A stretch of DNA of 64,000 nt from Sphingomonas sp. 7/4-4 (GTDB lineage Bacteria; Pseudomonadota; Alphaproteobacteria; Sphingomonadales; Sphingomonadaceae), in NCBI RefSeq assembly GCF_027941955.1, contig NZ_CP115960.1:3612501-3676500 (forward strand), given 5' to 3'. Each line of letters opens with the position of its first letter. The first letter of the stretch is position 1. Both the position numbers and the translations under genes were made by a program. The notes under the pieces were generated by a model. It ran no database searches. It saw only the letters and a list, made by a program, of their open reading frames with translations, and was not told the origin of the DNA. Of the stretch, positions 7,099 to 17,419 are shown one piece after another.

Positions 7099-9628
7099 TC
7101 AGGCGAGAAGGTCGCGCAGCGCCTGTATCAGGCCGAGGCCGCGCGGCCCGGCCACGTAGCGCGGCTCCCAGACCGGCGCGAACTTCTCCTTGTATCCGTG
7201 CAGGCCGCGAAAGCCGTAAAAGCGTTCGCCGTGGCGGAATACGAGCGCGGCGACCTTTGCCCAGGCAGGCGCGAGCCGGTGGCCGTCGATCCCGGCGAGC
7301 GGCGCCATGCCCAGCGTGAAACGCCGGTATCCGCGCTCTCTTGCCCATTGGATCAGGTTCACGAACAGGAAGTCCATCGTTCCCGTCGGCGCATCGTCGC
7401 GGTGCCGCATCAGATCGACCGACGCTTCCTGCTTGCCTTCGGTCAGCCAGAGGTTGGCGAAGGCGACGATACGCCCCTCGATCGTGACGAGCCCGACATC
7501 GAAGTTGCATAGATAGTCGCGGTCGAACCGGCCGAGGCTGAAGCTCTTCTCGCGATGTCCCTTGCTGCGGATCCACTCGTCCGAGATCCTCTCGAGCTCA
7601 TCGAGGACGACCGGCACGGCAGCGGCGGGAACGATGTGGAACCGCGCGCCCGCTTTGGCGGCGGCGCGCTCCGAACGACGGGCATTGCGCAGCCGCGGCG
7701 TATCCAGCGCGAAATCGGCGAGGTCGACGATCGCCTCCTCGCCATATTTGATGATCTGCAGGCCGAGACCGATCGCCAGATCGAGCGCCGCCGGCGACAC
7801 TTCGTACAGCAGGATGCGTCCCTGCTGGCGATCGGCAAGGTCGCGCAGCGTCCAGAGCAATTCGGCCCATGCCTGGGGCGCTCCGATGGGATCGCCCATC
7901 ACGATCCAGCTTCCGCCCTCGACCTGGTACATGAGAAACGCATCGCGTTCCCGGGAAATCAGGAAGCGCTTGTCCCCGGTGAGCGCGAGCATCGCCTCGG
8001 TGCGCGTAGTCGAGCGGAGAATGGCGCGGATAGCCGCTTTGTCTTCATCGGGTGATGCCCCGCCGGCGGGGCGGCTGCCGGCGACAGGAGCCGCCAGATC
8101 GCCGCACCTGCCAGCACCACGCCGCTCCCGACCGTCGCGCGCAGAAACCGCGGTGCATCTCCGTGGAGGGCGAAGTGCCACCAGAGCTGGTCGGCATAGG
8201 CAATGTTCCGATAGGCGAAGAGCCCGGCCCAGACCGCCAGTGCGACCACGACCGCCACCGAAGCCAGCCAGCCCGCGGTAAGGGGCTGCTGGGTCAGGGC
8301 CGTGCGCCGGTAGAACGCTCCGCGCGTCCATTGCAGCAAGCCGGCGAGGGCGAGGCAGATGACGGCCTCCTCATAATCGATCCCCTTGGCGAGCGAGAAG
8401 GCGGCACCCGCCAGCAGGAGCAGGCGCGTGGCGTGGAAGGCACCGTCGAGCCGCCGGTAAAGTCCGGGCGCAAGCAGCAGGAGGCCAGTGCCTACGAGGC
8501 TTGCGGCGACATGACTCGCTTCGATGAAGGGGAGAGGCAGGATGCCTGCCAGCATGCCCATCCGCGCGTGGATCGCCGGCAGCGAACCCGAGAGCAACAG
8601 CATCCCGCCGCCGAGGAAAGTCGCGGCGCTGAGCACCAGCGGCGATACGCCGTTGGCGAAGGATTGCGCGCTCGCGAGCAGCCGGCCCATATGGCGATGC
8701 CGAACCCCTCGTTCCAGGCGAGCAGCAGCACCGCTACGCCAAGGGGCAGCAGATAATAGATGAAGCGATAGGCGATCAGGGCGGCGAAGAGCGTCGCCCG
8801 ATCCCCGGGCAACGCCGCCAGGACGATCGCCTCGAACACGCCGATACCGCCGGGCACGTGCGTGAGCACCGACGCGACGACGGCGAGCGACCAGGCGAGG
8901 ATGAAGGCCGGAAGCATCGCCGGACCGGCACCGGGGATCAGCACCAGCAGCGCCGCGCTCGCGCATGCGATGTCGACCAGCGCGATGCCGATCTGGGCCG
9001 CCAGCTGGGACGGACGCGGCGCCGGCAGGACGAAGCCGAAAATCGACAAGGGGCGGAGGAGGCCCGCGGTCGTCACCAGCGCCGCCATCACGATGAGGAG
9101 GACGGCGCCGGCCAGATGCGTCTGCGCGGAGTCGAGCGTCAGGGAGGCGATCGTCACCGGCCCCGCATGGCTGAGCAAAGCTACGCCGGCGACTACGGTG
9201 ACGCCTGTCCAGAAAGTGGCGCCCGCGATCGCGACTACCCGCGCGACATCCATCCCGTCCAGCCCCGCGGCCGCATAGACGCGGTACCGCGCCGACCCGC
9301 CGGTCAGCAGCGAAAGCCCGAGATTGTGACTGAGCGTATAGCTGGTGAAAGAGGCCAGCGCCGCGGTCCGCCATGGGAGCGGCCTGTCGATCACCCTGAG
9401 GGCCAGTACGTCGTAGAAGGTGAGCGCCAGATAGCTGCCGGCGGTCAGCGCGAGTGCGAGTGCGATCTGGCCCGTCGTGAGTGCGTGCGCGGCCGCGCGA
9501 ACATCGGCGAAGTGGATTTCGCTGGTCAGCGTTTCGAGCGCGACGAAGCCGAGCGCGATCAGGACGAGCACCAATGCGATGGTGACCTGCCGGCGATATC
9601 GCCCGAACAGGAGGCGCAGGCGGTTCAT
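7099..9628 (-). CDS. mprF: Lysylphosphatidylglycerol synthase/flippase MprF-like (two frameshifts)
   Basis: This large membrane protein (about 843 residues after repair) has an N-terminal multi-pass flippase domain of the UPF0104 type, including THVPGGIGVFE near residue 270, and a C-terminal DUF2156 aminoacyl-transferase domain (DKRFLISRERDAFLMYQV, SWIVMGDPIG, GYRRFTLGMAPLAG, YGFRGLHGYKEKFAP). The family adds lysine from Lys-tRNA to phosphatidylglycerol and moves it outward, lowering surface charge and raising resistance to acid and cationic peptides. The frame breaks at 8058-8061 (a run of four, fixed by one added base) and near 8687-8696. The start ATG overlaps the DUF2147 stop (ATGA), so the two are coupled. 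Confidence 0.85.
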
Positions 9629-10055
9629 TGCGGCAGTCGATCGATGTGGCTCCAGATCTGCGACTTGCAGATGAGTCCGCCGAGGATGCACCCCTTGATC
9701 TTCAGCCGATCGCCCGGGAGTGCATTGATCTCGGAGGAGAAGTGCCGTCCCATGTCGGGCACGAAGACGGTGCCGGACCAGCTCGATGCGCCGTCAGCCT
9801 GATAATTTTCGAGGAGCTCGGTGCCGATCAGCCGATCGACGCCGCTCTCCTTCGCGTCCTTTGCGCATCGGCGCGCGCCCAGACGATCCATCCGCACAAT
9901 TTGTCGCCGCACGGGCCGGTGCGTACCGCCACCGATCCGTGCGGATTGAGCCACAGGCCCTGCGGCGAACCCGCGGGCCGGGTGGCCGCCAGTGCGGGTG
10001 CCGTGACTAAACTTGCCAGCGCTATCAACGCAGTCGTGAACCTTGCCTTGTGCAT
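9625..10055 (-). CDS. DUF2147 family secreted protein (frameshift in this sequence)
   Basis: A signal peptide (MHKARFTTALIALASLVTAPALA) is followed by a DUF2147-like domain: GLWLNPHGSVAVRTGPCG, then LCGWIVWARADAQ, and, after repair, DAKESGVDRLIG and a Cys-containing C-terminus (CILGGLICKSQIW). The frame breaks at a three-base A run (T on the plus strand, 9860-9862); one added base restores it. The family is periplasmic and its biochemical role is not established. It heads the operon with mprF and virJ, overlapping mprF by four bases, which suggests an envelope-related job. Confidence 0.75.
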
Positions 10056-10168
10056 GCGCTCTGCTCCAATCGGGAGCCGAGCAATATCCGCGTGCGGATT
10101 GCCGCGAGTTCAGCGTTCCCTGAAGAATCGGTAATGTTGCGCCGATCGGCGCGCCGGCCGCTTCGAGC

Positions 10169-10513
10169 CTAGCGGCTGAGGGCATAAGTGATCACGAAGC
10201 AGGCGAGGGTGAGGAGCAGCATCGCCGCGATGAATGTCCGGTCGGCGATGCGCTCGAGCCAGTGGAGGCGCTTGCGCGACTGGACGCGCAGCGCGAAATA
10301 GGATGCGAGCGTCGCCGAGAGGAACAGAAGAGCGTCCAGCGAAAGCAGATCGTCGGCGATCGTGCCCTGCCTGCGCATTGCCGTCGCGACGCGCAAAAGG
10401 CTGATGCCGGTGAGGCAAACCCCCACCATCGCCGCCGCGATCGGACAGATCAGCTGGCAGGTCCGTTCGTCGAGCGCGCGGGGGCTGGGTCTCCGGGCCG
10501 GAGGATCGTTCAT
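10169..10513 (-). CDS. Small membrane protein, three predicted TM segments
   Basis: The product has 114 residues with hydrophobic spans near 23-43, 58-75 and 92-110, and a basic loop (RVQSRKRLHWLERIADR) between the last two. The ATG at 10513 gives MNDPPARRPS. No motif identifies it. It is on the same strand as the DUF2147 gene but 113 bases upstream of it, so co-transcription is possible though not shown. It is divergent from the DUF1003 gene. Confidence 0.6.
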   Translation of the reverse strand: MNDPPARRPSPRALDERTCQLICPIAAAMVGVCLTGISLLRVATAMRRQGTIADDLLSLDALLFLSATLASYFALRVQSRKRLHWLERIADRTFIAAMLLLTLACFVITYALSR

Positions 10514-10660
10514 CGCGGACGCGCTCCTTCTGGTTTGGCTTCCGCTAGCCCAGCGCGCCGAACCGCGTGCTGAAGGGAAGATGAGCAAAAATTCATCCGT
10601 TCCCAACCCGGACGACAGGCGCCCCGGGCTAGTTTCTCCACGCACAAGGAGACGCGCATC

Positions 10661-11200
10661 ATGGCCAGCAACCATTTCCTCGCGCTCGCGGACCGCTTGA
10701 TCGGCAAGGATCCCGCGGCGCTCGGCCCCGAGGAACGACGCGTGCTCGCAAAGATGCACGAGCGCCGCCCCGGCGCGCGCGACGCGGCCGACGCTGCGGA
10801 TCAGATCGCGACCTTCGGCGATCGGCTGGCGGACCGGGTCGCCTCGGTAGGCGGCTCCTGGGGCTTCATCATCGCCTTTGCGGTCGTGCTGTTCGGCTGG
10901 ATGCTGCTCAACTCGGATGTGCTGCAGCATTGGGGACTCGCCTTCGATCCCTATCCCTTCATCTTCCTCAATCTGATGCTTTCCACGCTGGCTGCCGTCC
11001 AGGCACCCGTGATCATGATGAGCCAGAACCGCCAGGCAGCGAAGGACCGGGTCGCCGCCAGCCTCGATTATGAAGTCAATCTGCGCTGCGAGCTCGAGAT
11101 GTTGCGGCTGCACGAGAAGATCGATCTTGTCGTGGCCCAGCGGCTCGATGAGATTCTGGAAGAGATGCGGCGGCGGCTTCCACCGGAATCCGGGCGATGA
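10661..11200 (+). CDS. DUF1003 membrane protein
   Basis: The 179-residue product has the DUF1003 layout: a charged N-terminus, two transmembrane segments near residues 66-82 and 92-110 (WGFIIAFAVVLFGWMLL and FIFLNLMLSTLAAVQAPVI), the family motif MMSQNRQAAKDR, and a C-terminal helix with many charged residues. The family is a membrane protein of unproven role. CACAAGGAGACGCGCATC precedes the ATG with a good ribosome site. The stop overlaps the start of the PDZ gene (TGATG), so the two are translated together. Confidence 0.8.
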   Translation: MASNHFLALADRLIGKDPAALGPEERRVLAKMHERRPGARDAADAADQIATFGDRLADRVASVGGSWGFIIAFAVVLFGWMLLNSDVLQHWGLAFDPYPFIFLNLMLSTLAAVQAPVIMMSQNRQAAKDRVAASLDYEVNLRCELEMLRLHEKIDLVVAQRLDEILEEMRRRLPPESGR

Positions 11201-11559
11201 GGGGCATGCGACGCCTGCGGTCGCTTGCACTCGGCATCGTCATCCTGGCCGGGCTCGCCGCGATATGGATGTCGCGGGATATCGCCAGGCACCACTATGT
11301 CGGTGGGGAAGATCCGTTCGGAGCCACGATGGCGCCGATGTCCGCCGGCGGGCCGCTTCTCGTCGACAGCCTGCGCTCGGGCGGAGAGGCCGAGCAAGCG
11401 GGCCTGCGGGTCGGCGACCGGATAGATGTTGTCGACAGCCGGCGCCCCCGCTCGACGCGCGATGTCGAAAAGGCATTCGCGGCGCATCACCGGGTAAGCT
11501 TGCAAGTACGCCGCGGCGGCCGCACGGTCGCGCTGACCGTCACGTCGCATCGGAGCTGA
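11197..11559 (+). CDS. Membrane-anchored PDZ domain protein
   Basis: The 120-residue product has one N-terminal hydrophobic segment (LALGIVILAGLAAIW) followed by a PDZ fold: GGPLLVDSLRSGGEAEQAGL, then RVGDRIDVVD, then VSLQVRRGGRTVALTV. PDZ domains of this size usually bind C-terminal peptides or act as regulators of proteases. It lies in a tight run with DUF1003 upstream and a two-component system downstream, and a secreted protease gene converges on that system. An envelope-stress role is plausible inference only. Confidence 0.75.
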   Translation: MRGMRRLRSLALGIVILAGLAAIWMSRDIARHHYVGGEDPFGATMAPMSAGGPLLVDSLRSGGEAEQAGLRVGDRIDVVDSRRPRSTRDVEKAFAAHHRVSLQVRRGGRTVALTVTSHRS

Positions 11560-11563
11560 GCAG

Positions 11564-12250
11564 GTGGGGCACAAGATCCTGGTCGTCGAGGACGATGAAG
11601 CGACCGCGCAATACATCGCCAAGGGCCTGGCGGAGGAAGGCTTCGTGGTCGATCGCGCCGACAATGGTCGCGACGGACTCTTTCACGCGACGGACGGCAC
11701 CTATGCCTGCATCGTGCTCGACAGGATGCTGCCCGGACTGGACGGAATGGCAGTGCTCGCGGCGCTGCGCAGCGCGGGCGTGGAGACGCCTGTCATCGTG
11801 CTGTCAGCGCTGGGCTCCGCCGAGGACCGGGTCAAGGGCCTGACCAGCGGATCGGACGACTATCTCGGCAAGCCGTTCGCCTTCGCCGAGCTCCTGGCGC
11901 GCATTCGCCTGCTGATCCGGCGCGGTGCGGCAGCCGCTGCGCCGGAGACGGTGCTGCGCTGCGACGATCTCGAAATGGACCTCCTCGCGCGGCGGGTGCG
12001 CCGCGGCGGGCGGACCATCGAGCTTCAGCCACGCGAATTCAGGCTGCTCGAATTCCTGCTGCGCCATGTCGATCAGGTGGTGACGCGTACCATGCTTCTC
12101 GAAGGCGTGTGGGACTATCACTTCGATCCGGGCACCAATGTGGTGGATGTCCATCTCAGCCGGTTGCGCAAGAAGGTCGATGAAGGCGCCGTCCGGCCAT
12201 TGCTGCACACCGTGAGAGGGGCGGGATACCGGCTCGGCGCAGTGCCGTGA
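11564..12250 (+). CDS. OmpR-family response regulator
   Basis: The 228-residue product has a receiver domain with acidic pocket VEDDE, phospho-acceptor Asp in VLDRMLPGLDGMAVL (residue about 52), and Lys in YLGKPF, then a winged-helix DNA-binding domain ending in LLHTVRGAGYRLG. This C-terminal signature is shared with the CusR/QseB-type regulators. It starts with GTG at 11564 and overlaps the kinase start by four bases. It most likely controls genes for envelope or metal stress together with the adjacent kinase, but the signal is unknown. Confidence 0.9.
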   Translation: MGHKILVVEDDEATAQYIAKGLAEEGFVVDRADNGRDGLFHATDGTYACIVLDRMLPGLDGMAVLAALRSAGVETPVIVLSALGSAEDRVKGLTSGSDDYLGKPFAFAELLARIRLLIRRGAAAAAPETVLRCDDLEMDLLARRVRRGGRTIELQPREFRLLEFLLRHVDQVVTRTMLLEGVWDYHFDPGTNVVDVHLSRLRKKVDEGAVRPLLHTVRGAGYRLGAVP

Positions 12251-13627
12251 CCTGGCGTTCGACGACCTTTCGGTTCGCGGCGCTCGTCTTCCTCGGCCAG
12301 GTCATCGCAGCGGCGATCCTGCTTGCTGCAGTGGGCGCCGTGTTGCGCGCACGCAGCGACTCCGATGCGGCAGCGACAGCGGAAACCATTCGCGGGGAGA
12401 TGCTCGCAACCTATACCCGCGGCGGAACCCCGGCGCTCGCGCGCCAGATCGAATTGCGCAAGACCGAGGCGATCACTCGCAACGGCGTGACGCTCCTCAT
12501 CGACCGCGCGGGACGCAGGTTGGCCGGCAATCTCGGCGACTGGCCCCCAGCGTGCCCGCGGCGAACGATTATGCCGAGATTCAGCTCTACCGCGTGGGGC
12601 ATGTCGCGCCCGAGACGATGCTGGTGCGAGTTACCCGCTTACCCGGCGGGGAGCGGCTCCTCACCGGTATCGGGGTGGAAAGCGAGCGTCAGCTTCTAGA
12701 TCTTCTGGGGAAACCAGCGCATTGGCGCTCGCGCTCGCACTGATGATGGCCGCGCTGGCGGCCTGGTTGGCGGCGCGCCTGATCACGGCCCGCTTGGAGG
12801 GCACGATCACGACTCTTCAGGGACTACGTGACGGCGATCTGGGCCGGAGAGTGCCGGAGGATCGGTCCGGCGATGCGTTCAGTGTCCTGGGAGAAGAGGT
12901 CAATCACTCGCTCGATCGCGTCACGTCGCTGATCTCGGAACTCAAGATCGCCACCGACGGGCTGGCGCACGACCTGAAGTCACCGCTGACCCGGCTCCGC
13001 GTCGCTCTGGAGCATGTGGCGAGCGAAGCAAGCGAACCGGCCACCCGGGAAGCGGCGGACCGAGCAATGGCCGAAGGCGATCGCCTGCTCGCGCTGGTGG
13101 AAACCGCGCTCAGCATCAGCCGCGCCGAGGGTGGCATCGGCCGCGAGAGTTTCGCCGAAGTCGACCTTGCCGCGCTGCTGGCGACGATGGCGGAGATCTA
13201 TGCGCCGCTCGTCGAGGATCATGGCCGGGCGATCCTGGTCGATGCGCCGGCGGTTGCCCGTTGGCGCGTGCATCGCGAGCTGCTTGCCCAGGCCATGGGC
13301 AACCTCGTCGACAATGCGATCAAATATGGGGACGGCGCGATCACGCTGAAGCTCGCCGTCGAAGGCGATCACGTCCTCATTACCGTGTCCGATCAGGGAA
13401 CGGGCATACCGCCCGCGCTGTACGGCGAAGCGCTTCGTCGTTTCGGGAGACTCGATGCGGCGCGTGGCGGATCGGGGGCCGGCCTTGGCCTGTCGCTGGT
13501 TCAGGCGGTGGCACATCTGCACGGTGGTAGCGTCGAGCTGGGCAACAGCGGACCCGGCCTTGCCGTCACGGTCGAGCTTCGGGCGCTTCCCGAGTCTCCG
13601 GGGAGCGGGCGCTCGAACGGGCGATGA
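12247..13627 (+). CDS. Sensor histidine kinase (two frameshifts in this sequence)
   Basis: The repaired protein is about 460 residues. It has an N-terminal TM (AALVFLGQVIAAAILLAAVG), a periplasmic loop, a second TM (ALALMMAALAAWLAARL), a HAMP segment, a phospho-acceptor His in GLAHDLKSPLTRLR, and ATP-binding boxes (NLVDNAIKYGDGA, then SDQGTGIP, then GSGAGLGLSLVQAV). The frame breaks at a C5 run (12544-12548) and a G4 run (12707-12710); one added base at each restores DWPPSVPAANDYAEI and LLGETSALALALALMM. It pairs with the upstream regulator. Its end overlaps the convergent protease gene by 62 bases. Confidence 0.85.
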
Positions 13628-14861
13628 CCGAACCGGGGCGTGACGGGACAGCGGCGGTGTCGACGAGCAACGACCACGGCGCCGGCAGATAGTCGAGCGA
13701 CATGTAGAAATAGAAGGCGCAGGAACCGTCACGGCGATAGCTCGCGCCTTTGACAATCCCGAAGGCAGTGGTTCCGCTGAACACAGGCCCGCCGCTGTCT
13801 CCGCCCTTGCAGCCGGGACCCGCGACGGTGACCCATGTCGGCAGGCAGGCGCCGCCGCACAGGTCACCGGCGGGCGCGAAGTCGAGAAGCTCCACTTCGG
13901 CGCAGCTGTAGCCGCTGCTCTCGCCGCGATGGCAGACGAAGTCGCCTGCGCGGGTGCTGGGCTTGCTGCGCTGCATTTCGACCGGCCGTTCAATCGTGCG
14001 TGCCGTGTCCGAATAGATCAGCGGCCGCTCGGGCGCGGCACCGGCGTGGATCTGCACGTCATGATAGCCCCAGCCCCATTGGCCGACGAAGCTGAGCGGC
14101 GTCGGCCGTCGCTGCGGATCGTAATAGGTCATGTCGTCAAGGCAATGGGCGGCCGTGGTGATGCCGCTGCGCACGCCGTCCGTCACCGCGAAGCCGGTCG
14201 TGCATCGATAGTGCTTGCCGTCGGCCGGGCTGATCCCGTCGAGGCGCCCGCCACCATGGAGATCGAGATTCCGGTCGGTGCGCTCGAGAATTCGGACCTG
14301 GACGGGCACGCCGGTCAGCTTTTCGAGCCTGGCGTCGATCGCCGCGGCGCCGCCGTCCGCCGCGGCGACCGCGTTGCCGAGGATGACGACCAGCTCGCCG
14401 GACCGCGGATCGAGGCCCATGGCCGGCGGGCTCGACAGCGCGGCGCGGATCGCGGCCTGATGATAAGTGATCGCCCAGATCACACGGTCGCGGCTGGCCT
14501 TGGCGCCCGTCCGGAAGACGATCGGCACAGTCGTGCCGCCGGTGCGGAAGTGCATCTCCGCCACCGGCTCATCCCCCGTCAGATAGACCACGTATCGGTA
14601 ATCGGGGCGATGCTGGACCGAAATGCCGGCGAGCCGGTCCCGATAGCGGCGGGCGATCGCGTCCGTCGTGGCGACGCTGTCCTGCTGCGCGCGAAGGCGG
14701 CGAAGCGCCTCCTGCTGCGGCACGCCATAGAGGCGGGCATATTCGCCCGCGTCCTGCACCAGCGCCGCCTCGCGCGTTTGCACCAACTGCGCCGCCGCGG
14801 GCTGGGTGATCACCGCCGCGAGCAATATCAGCTGCGAACGCAGGATCCCGGCGAGATTCAT
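13566..14861 (-). CDS. Secreted trypsin-like serine protease
   Basis: A signal peptide (MNLAGILRSQLILLAAVITQ, then PAAAQ) precedes a long pro-region and a chymotrypsin-fold domain. The His motif is TTAAHCLDD, a DVQIH stretch can supply the Asp, and the nucleophile motif is CKGGDSGGPVF, close to family S1 and the alpha-lytic-like enzymes. Several Cys residues (CHRGE, CAEVE, CGGACLP) suggest disulphides in the periplasm or outside the cell. I chose the ATG at 14861; the frame extends 47 codons upstream without support. The C-terminus is rich in Arg, Ser and Pro where it crosses the end of the kinase gene, so that tail is uncertain. Confidence 0.8.
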   Translation of the reverse strand: MNLAGILRSQLILLAAVITQPAAAQLVQTREAALVQDAGEYARLYGVPQQEALRRLRAQQDSVATTDAIARRYRDRLAGISVQHRPDYRYVVYLTGDEPVAEMHFRTGGTTVPIVFRTGAKASRDRVIWAITYHQAAIRAALSSPPAMGLDPRSGELVVILGNAVAAADGGAAAIDARLEKLTGVPVQVRILERTDRNLDLHGGGRLDGISPADGKHYRCTTGFAVTDGVRSGITTAAHCLDDMTYYDPQRRPTPLSFVGQWGWGYHDVQIHAGAAPERPLIYSDTARTIERPVEMQRSKPSTRAGDFVCHRGESSGYSCAEVELLDFAPAGDLCGGACLPTWVTVAGPGCKGGDSGGPVFSGTTAFGIVKGASYRRDGSCAFYFYMSLDYLPAPWSLLVDTAAVPSRPGSVIARSSARSPETREAPEARP

Positions 14862-14931
14862 AGGCGCGGCTATAGGGCGGCGGTGATCGGCCGCAAAGCC
14901 ATAGAGGATGGCATCGCGCTCCCGTATTCGA

Positions 14932-16602
14932 TCAGCCGAGGATGCCGGGCAAATCGAGCCCTTGCTCGCGCGCGCAATCGACTGCGATTTCGTAGCCCGC
15001 ATCGGCGTGGCGCATGACGCCGGTGGCGGGATCGTTCCACAGCACGCGTTCGATCCGGCGGGCAGCGTCGGGTGTGCCGTCGCAGACGATCACCATTCCC
15101 GAATGCTGGGAAAAGCCCATGCCGACGCCGCCGCCGTGATGGAGCGACACCCAGGTCGCGCCGCTGGCGGTGTTGAGCAGGGCGTTGAGCAGCGGCCAGT
15201 CCGAGACCGCATCGGAGCCGTCCTGCATCTTCTCGGTCTCGCGGTTGGGCGAGGCGACCGAGCCGCTGTCGAGATGATCGCGGCCGATCACGATCGGCGC
15301 CTTGAGCTCACCCGAGGCGACCATTTCGTTGAAGGCGAGACCGAGGCGGTGGCGATCGCCCAGGCCGACCCAGCAGATCCGTGCGGGGAGGCCCTGGAAA
15401 TGGATCCGTTCGCGCGCCATGTCGAGCCAGTTGTGGAGATGCGCATTGTCGGGAAGCAGCTCCTTCACCTTGGCGTCGGTCTTCCAGATGTCCTCGGGAT
15501 CGCCCGACAGCGCGACCCAGCGGAACGGGCCCACGCCGCGGCAGAAGAGCGGGCGGATGTACGCCGGCACGAAGCCGGGGAAGTCGAACGCGTCGGTGAC
15601 GCCTTCCTCGAACGCCATCTGGCGGATGTTGTTGCCGTAATCGACCGTGGGGATGCCCATTGCGTGGAAATCGAGCATCGCGCGGACATGGATCGCCATC
15701 GAGGCGCGGGCGGCCTTGTCGAGCATCTCGGGATCGTCGCTGCGGGCGCTCTCCCATTGGTCGAGCGACCAGCCGAGCGGCAGATAGCCGTTGCGCGGAT
15801 CGTGTGCCGAGGTCTGATCGGTCACCGCGTCGGGGCGGATGCCGCGGCGGACCATCTCGGGATACACTTCCGCGGCGTTGCCGAGCAGCCCGACCGAGAC
15901 GGCATTGCCGGCTTTGTGCGCTTCCGCGACGATCGCCAGCGCCTCTTCGATGCTGTTCGCCTGCGCATCGAGATAGCCGGTCTTGAGCCGCATCTCGATC
16001 CGCGACGGCTGGCATTCGACGGCGATGCACGAGGCCCCGGCCATCGTCGCGGCAAGCGGCTGCGCGCCGCCCATCCCGCCAAGGCCCGCGGTGAGGATCC
16101 AGCGGCCTTTCAGGCTGCCGCCGAAATGCTGGCGGCCCATCTCGGCGAAGGTCTCGTAGGTGCCCTGAACGATCCCCTGGCTGCCGATATAGATCCAGCT
16201 GCCCGCGGTCATCTGGCCGTACATCATCAGGCCCTTGCGATCGAGCTCGTTGAAATGCTGCCAGTTCGCCCAGTGCGGCACGAGGTTGGAGTTGGCGAGC
16301 AGCACGCGCGGCGCGTCGGCATGGGTGCGGAAGATGCCGACCGGCTTGCCCGACTGGATGAGCAGGGTCTGGTCGTCCTCCAGCCGGCGCAGGCTCGCGA
16401 CGATCGCGTCATAGCTCTCCCAGTCGCGCGCGGCACGGCCGATGCCGCCATAGACGATCAGCTCCTCCGGCTTCTCGGCGACGTCCGGGTCGAGATTGTT
16501 CATCAGCATGCGGAGCGGCGCTTCGGTGAGCCAGCTCCTGGCGGTCAGCTCGGTGCCGTGCGGCGCGCGGATGCTGCGGCTGTTGTCGCGGCGCGTGGTC
16601 AT
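14932..16602 (-). CDS. hutU: Urocanate hydratase
   Basis: This 556-residue protein matches HutU throughout. It converts urocanate to imidazolonepropionate with tightly bound NAD. The family regions are present: [15 protein letters not shown], then [14 protein letters not shown] sequence near residue 90, [35 protein letters not shown] (NAD-binding), [17 protein letters not shown], and [18 protein letters not shown] near the C-terminus. The ATG at 16602 overlaps the hutG stop by four bases. It is the last gene of the minus-strand hut operon. Confidence 0.96.
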   Translation of the reverse strand: MTTRRDNSRSIRAPHGTELTARSWLTEAPLRMLMNNLDPDVAEKPEELIVYGGIGRAARDWESYDAIVASLRRLEDDQTLLIQSGKPVGIFRTHADAPRVLLANSNLVPHWANWQHFNELDRKGLMMYGQMTAGSWIYIGSQGIVQGTYETFAEMGRQHFGGSLKGRWILTAGLGGMGGAQPLAATMAGASCIAVECQPSRIEMRLKTGYLDAQANSIEEALAIVAEAHKAGNAVSVGLLGNAAEVYPEMVRRGIRPDAVTDQTSAHDPRNGYLPLGWSLDQWESARSDDPEMLDKAARASMAIHVRAMLDFHAMGIPTVDYGNNIRQMAFEEGVTDAFDFPGFVPAYIRPLFCRGVGPFRWVALSGDPEDIWKTDAKVKELLPDNAHLHNWLDMARERIHFQGLPARICWVGLGDRHRLGLAFNEMVASGELKAPIVIGRDHLDSGSVASPNRETEKMQDGSDAVSDWPLLNALLNTASGATWVSLHHGGGVGMGFSQHSGMVIVCDGTPDAARRIERVLWNDPATGVMRHADAGYEIAVDCAREQGLDLPGILG

Positions 16603-17419
16603 GCGGTGGCCTTCCAATCGAGACAGGCAGTGAGGATGGCGTGGAGATCAGCCACGAGCGGTGCGGCGCGGGCCGGGTCGAAGGGCGTCGGCCAGTTGGT
16701 CTCGTCAGGAAGATCGGGCTCGTCGAGATAGCCGCGGCAGGCGAGTTCCATCTGGATCGCGTGCACGCCGGTTTCCGGACGGCCGTGATGGCGTGTGGTG
16801 TAGCCGCCGCGGAACCTGCCGTTGACCACCAGCGAGCGGGCGGTGGCGGCGCAGGCGCGCTCGACCGCTGCTTCGAGTGCGGGATCGCAGGTCACGCCAT
16901 TGTTGGTGCCGATGTTGAACTGGGGCAGCTCGCCGTCGAACAGGCGTGGGACATGGCTGCGGATCGAATGGCAGTCGTAGAGGACGACGCGGCCGTGCCG
17001 TTCGCGCAGCAGGGCGAGTTCGGCGGTGAGCGCGGCGTGATACGGCAGCAGCCAGCGGTCGCGGCGCCGGGCGATCTCGGCTTCATCGGGCTCGTGGCCG
17101 GGCAAATAGAGCGGTTCGCCGTCGAAGGTGGTGGTGGGGCACAACTCGGTGGTCGTCTGGCCCGGATAGAGCGAGGCGCCGGAGGGATCGCGGTTCACGT
17201 CGATGACGCTGCGCGAGACCGCGGTCCGGACGATCGTCGCGTCGAGATCGGCGGCGAAGGCGTAGAGCCGGTCGATCCACCAGTCGGCGTCTTTCCGGGC
17301 GCGCCATGGCGAGACGAAGCGGGGAGCAGGTCGTCGGGAATGTGCGTGCCGGTGTGCGGCATGCCGAGCACCAAAGGCGCATTGCCGCGGCGGATGGTCA
17401 GCCAGTCGGGATCAGCCAT
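16599..17419 (-). CDS. hutG: N-formylglutamate deformylase (frameshift in this sequence)
   Basis: The enzyme is the last step of the five-enzyme histidine pathway, splitting N-formylglutamate to glutamate and formate. Visible landmarks are [14 protein letters not shown] near the N-terminus, [36 protein letters not shown] and [19 protein letters not shown], which are family motifs with likely metal-binding His and Glu. The frame breaks at a G4 run (17321-17324, C4 on the coding strand); one added base gives [19 protein letters not shown] and a normal protein of about 273 residues. It overlaps hutH by eight bases and hutU by four. Confidence 0.9.
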
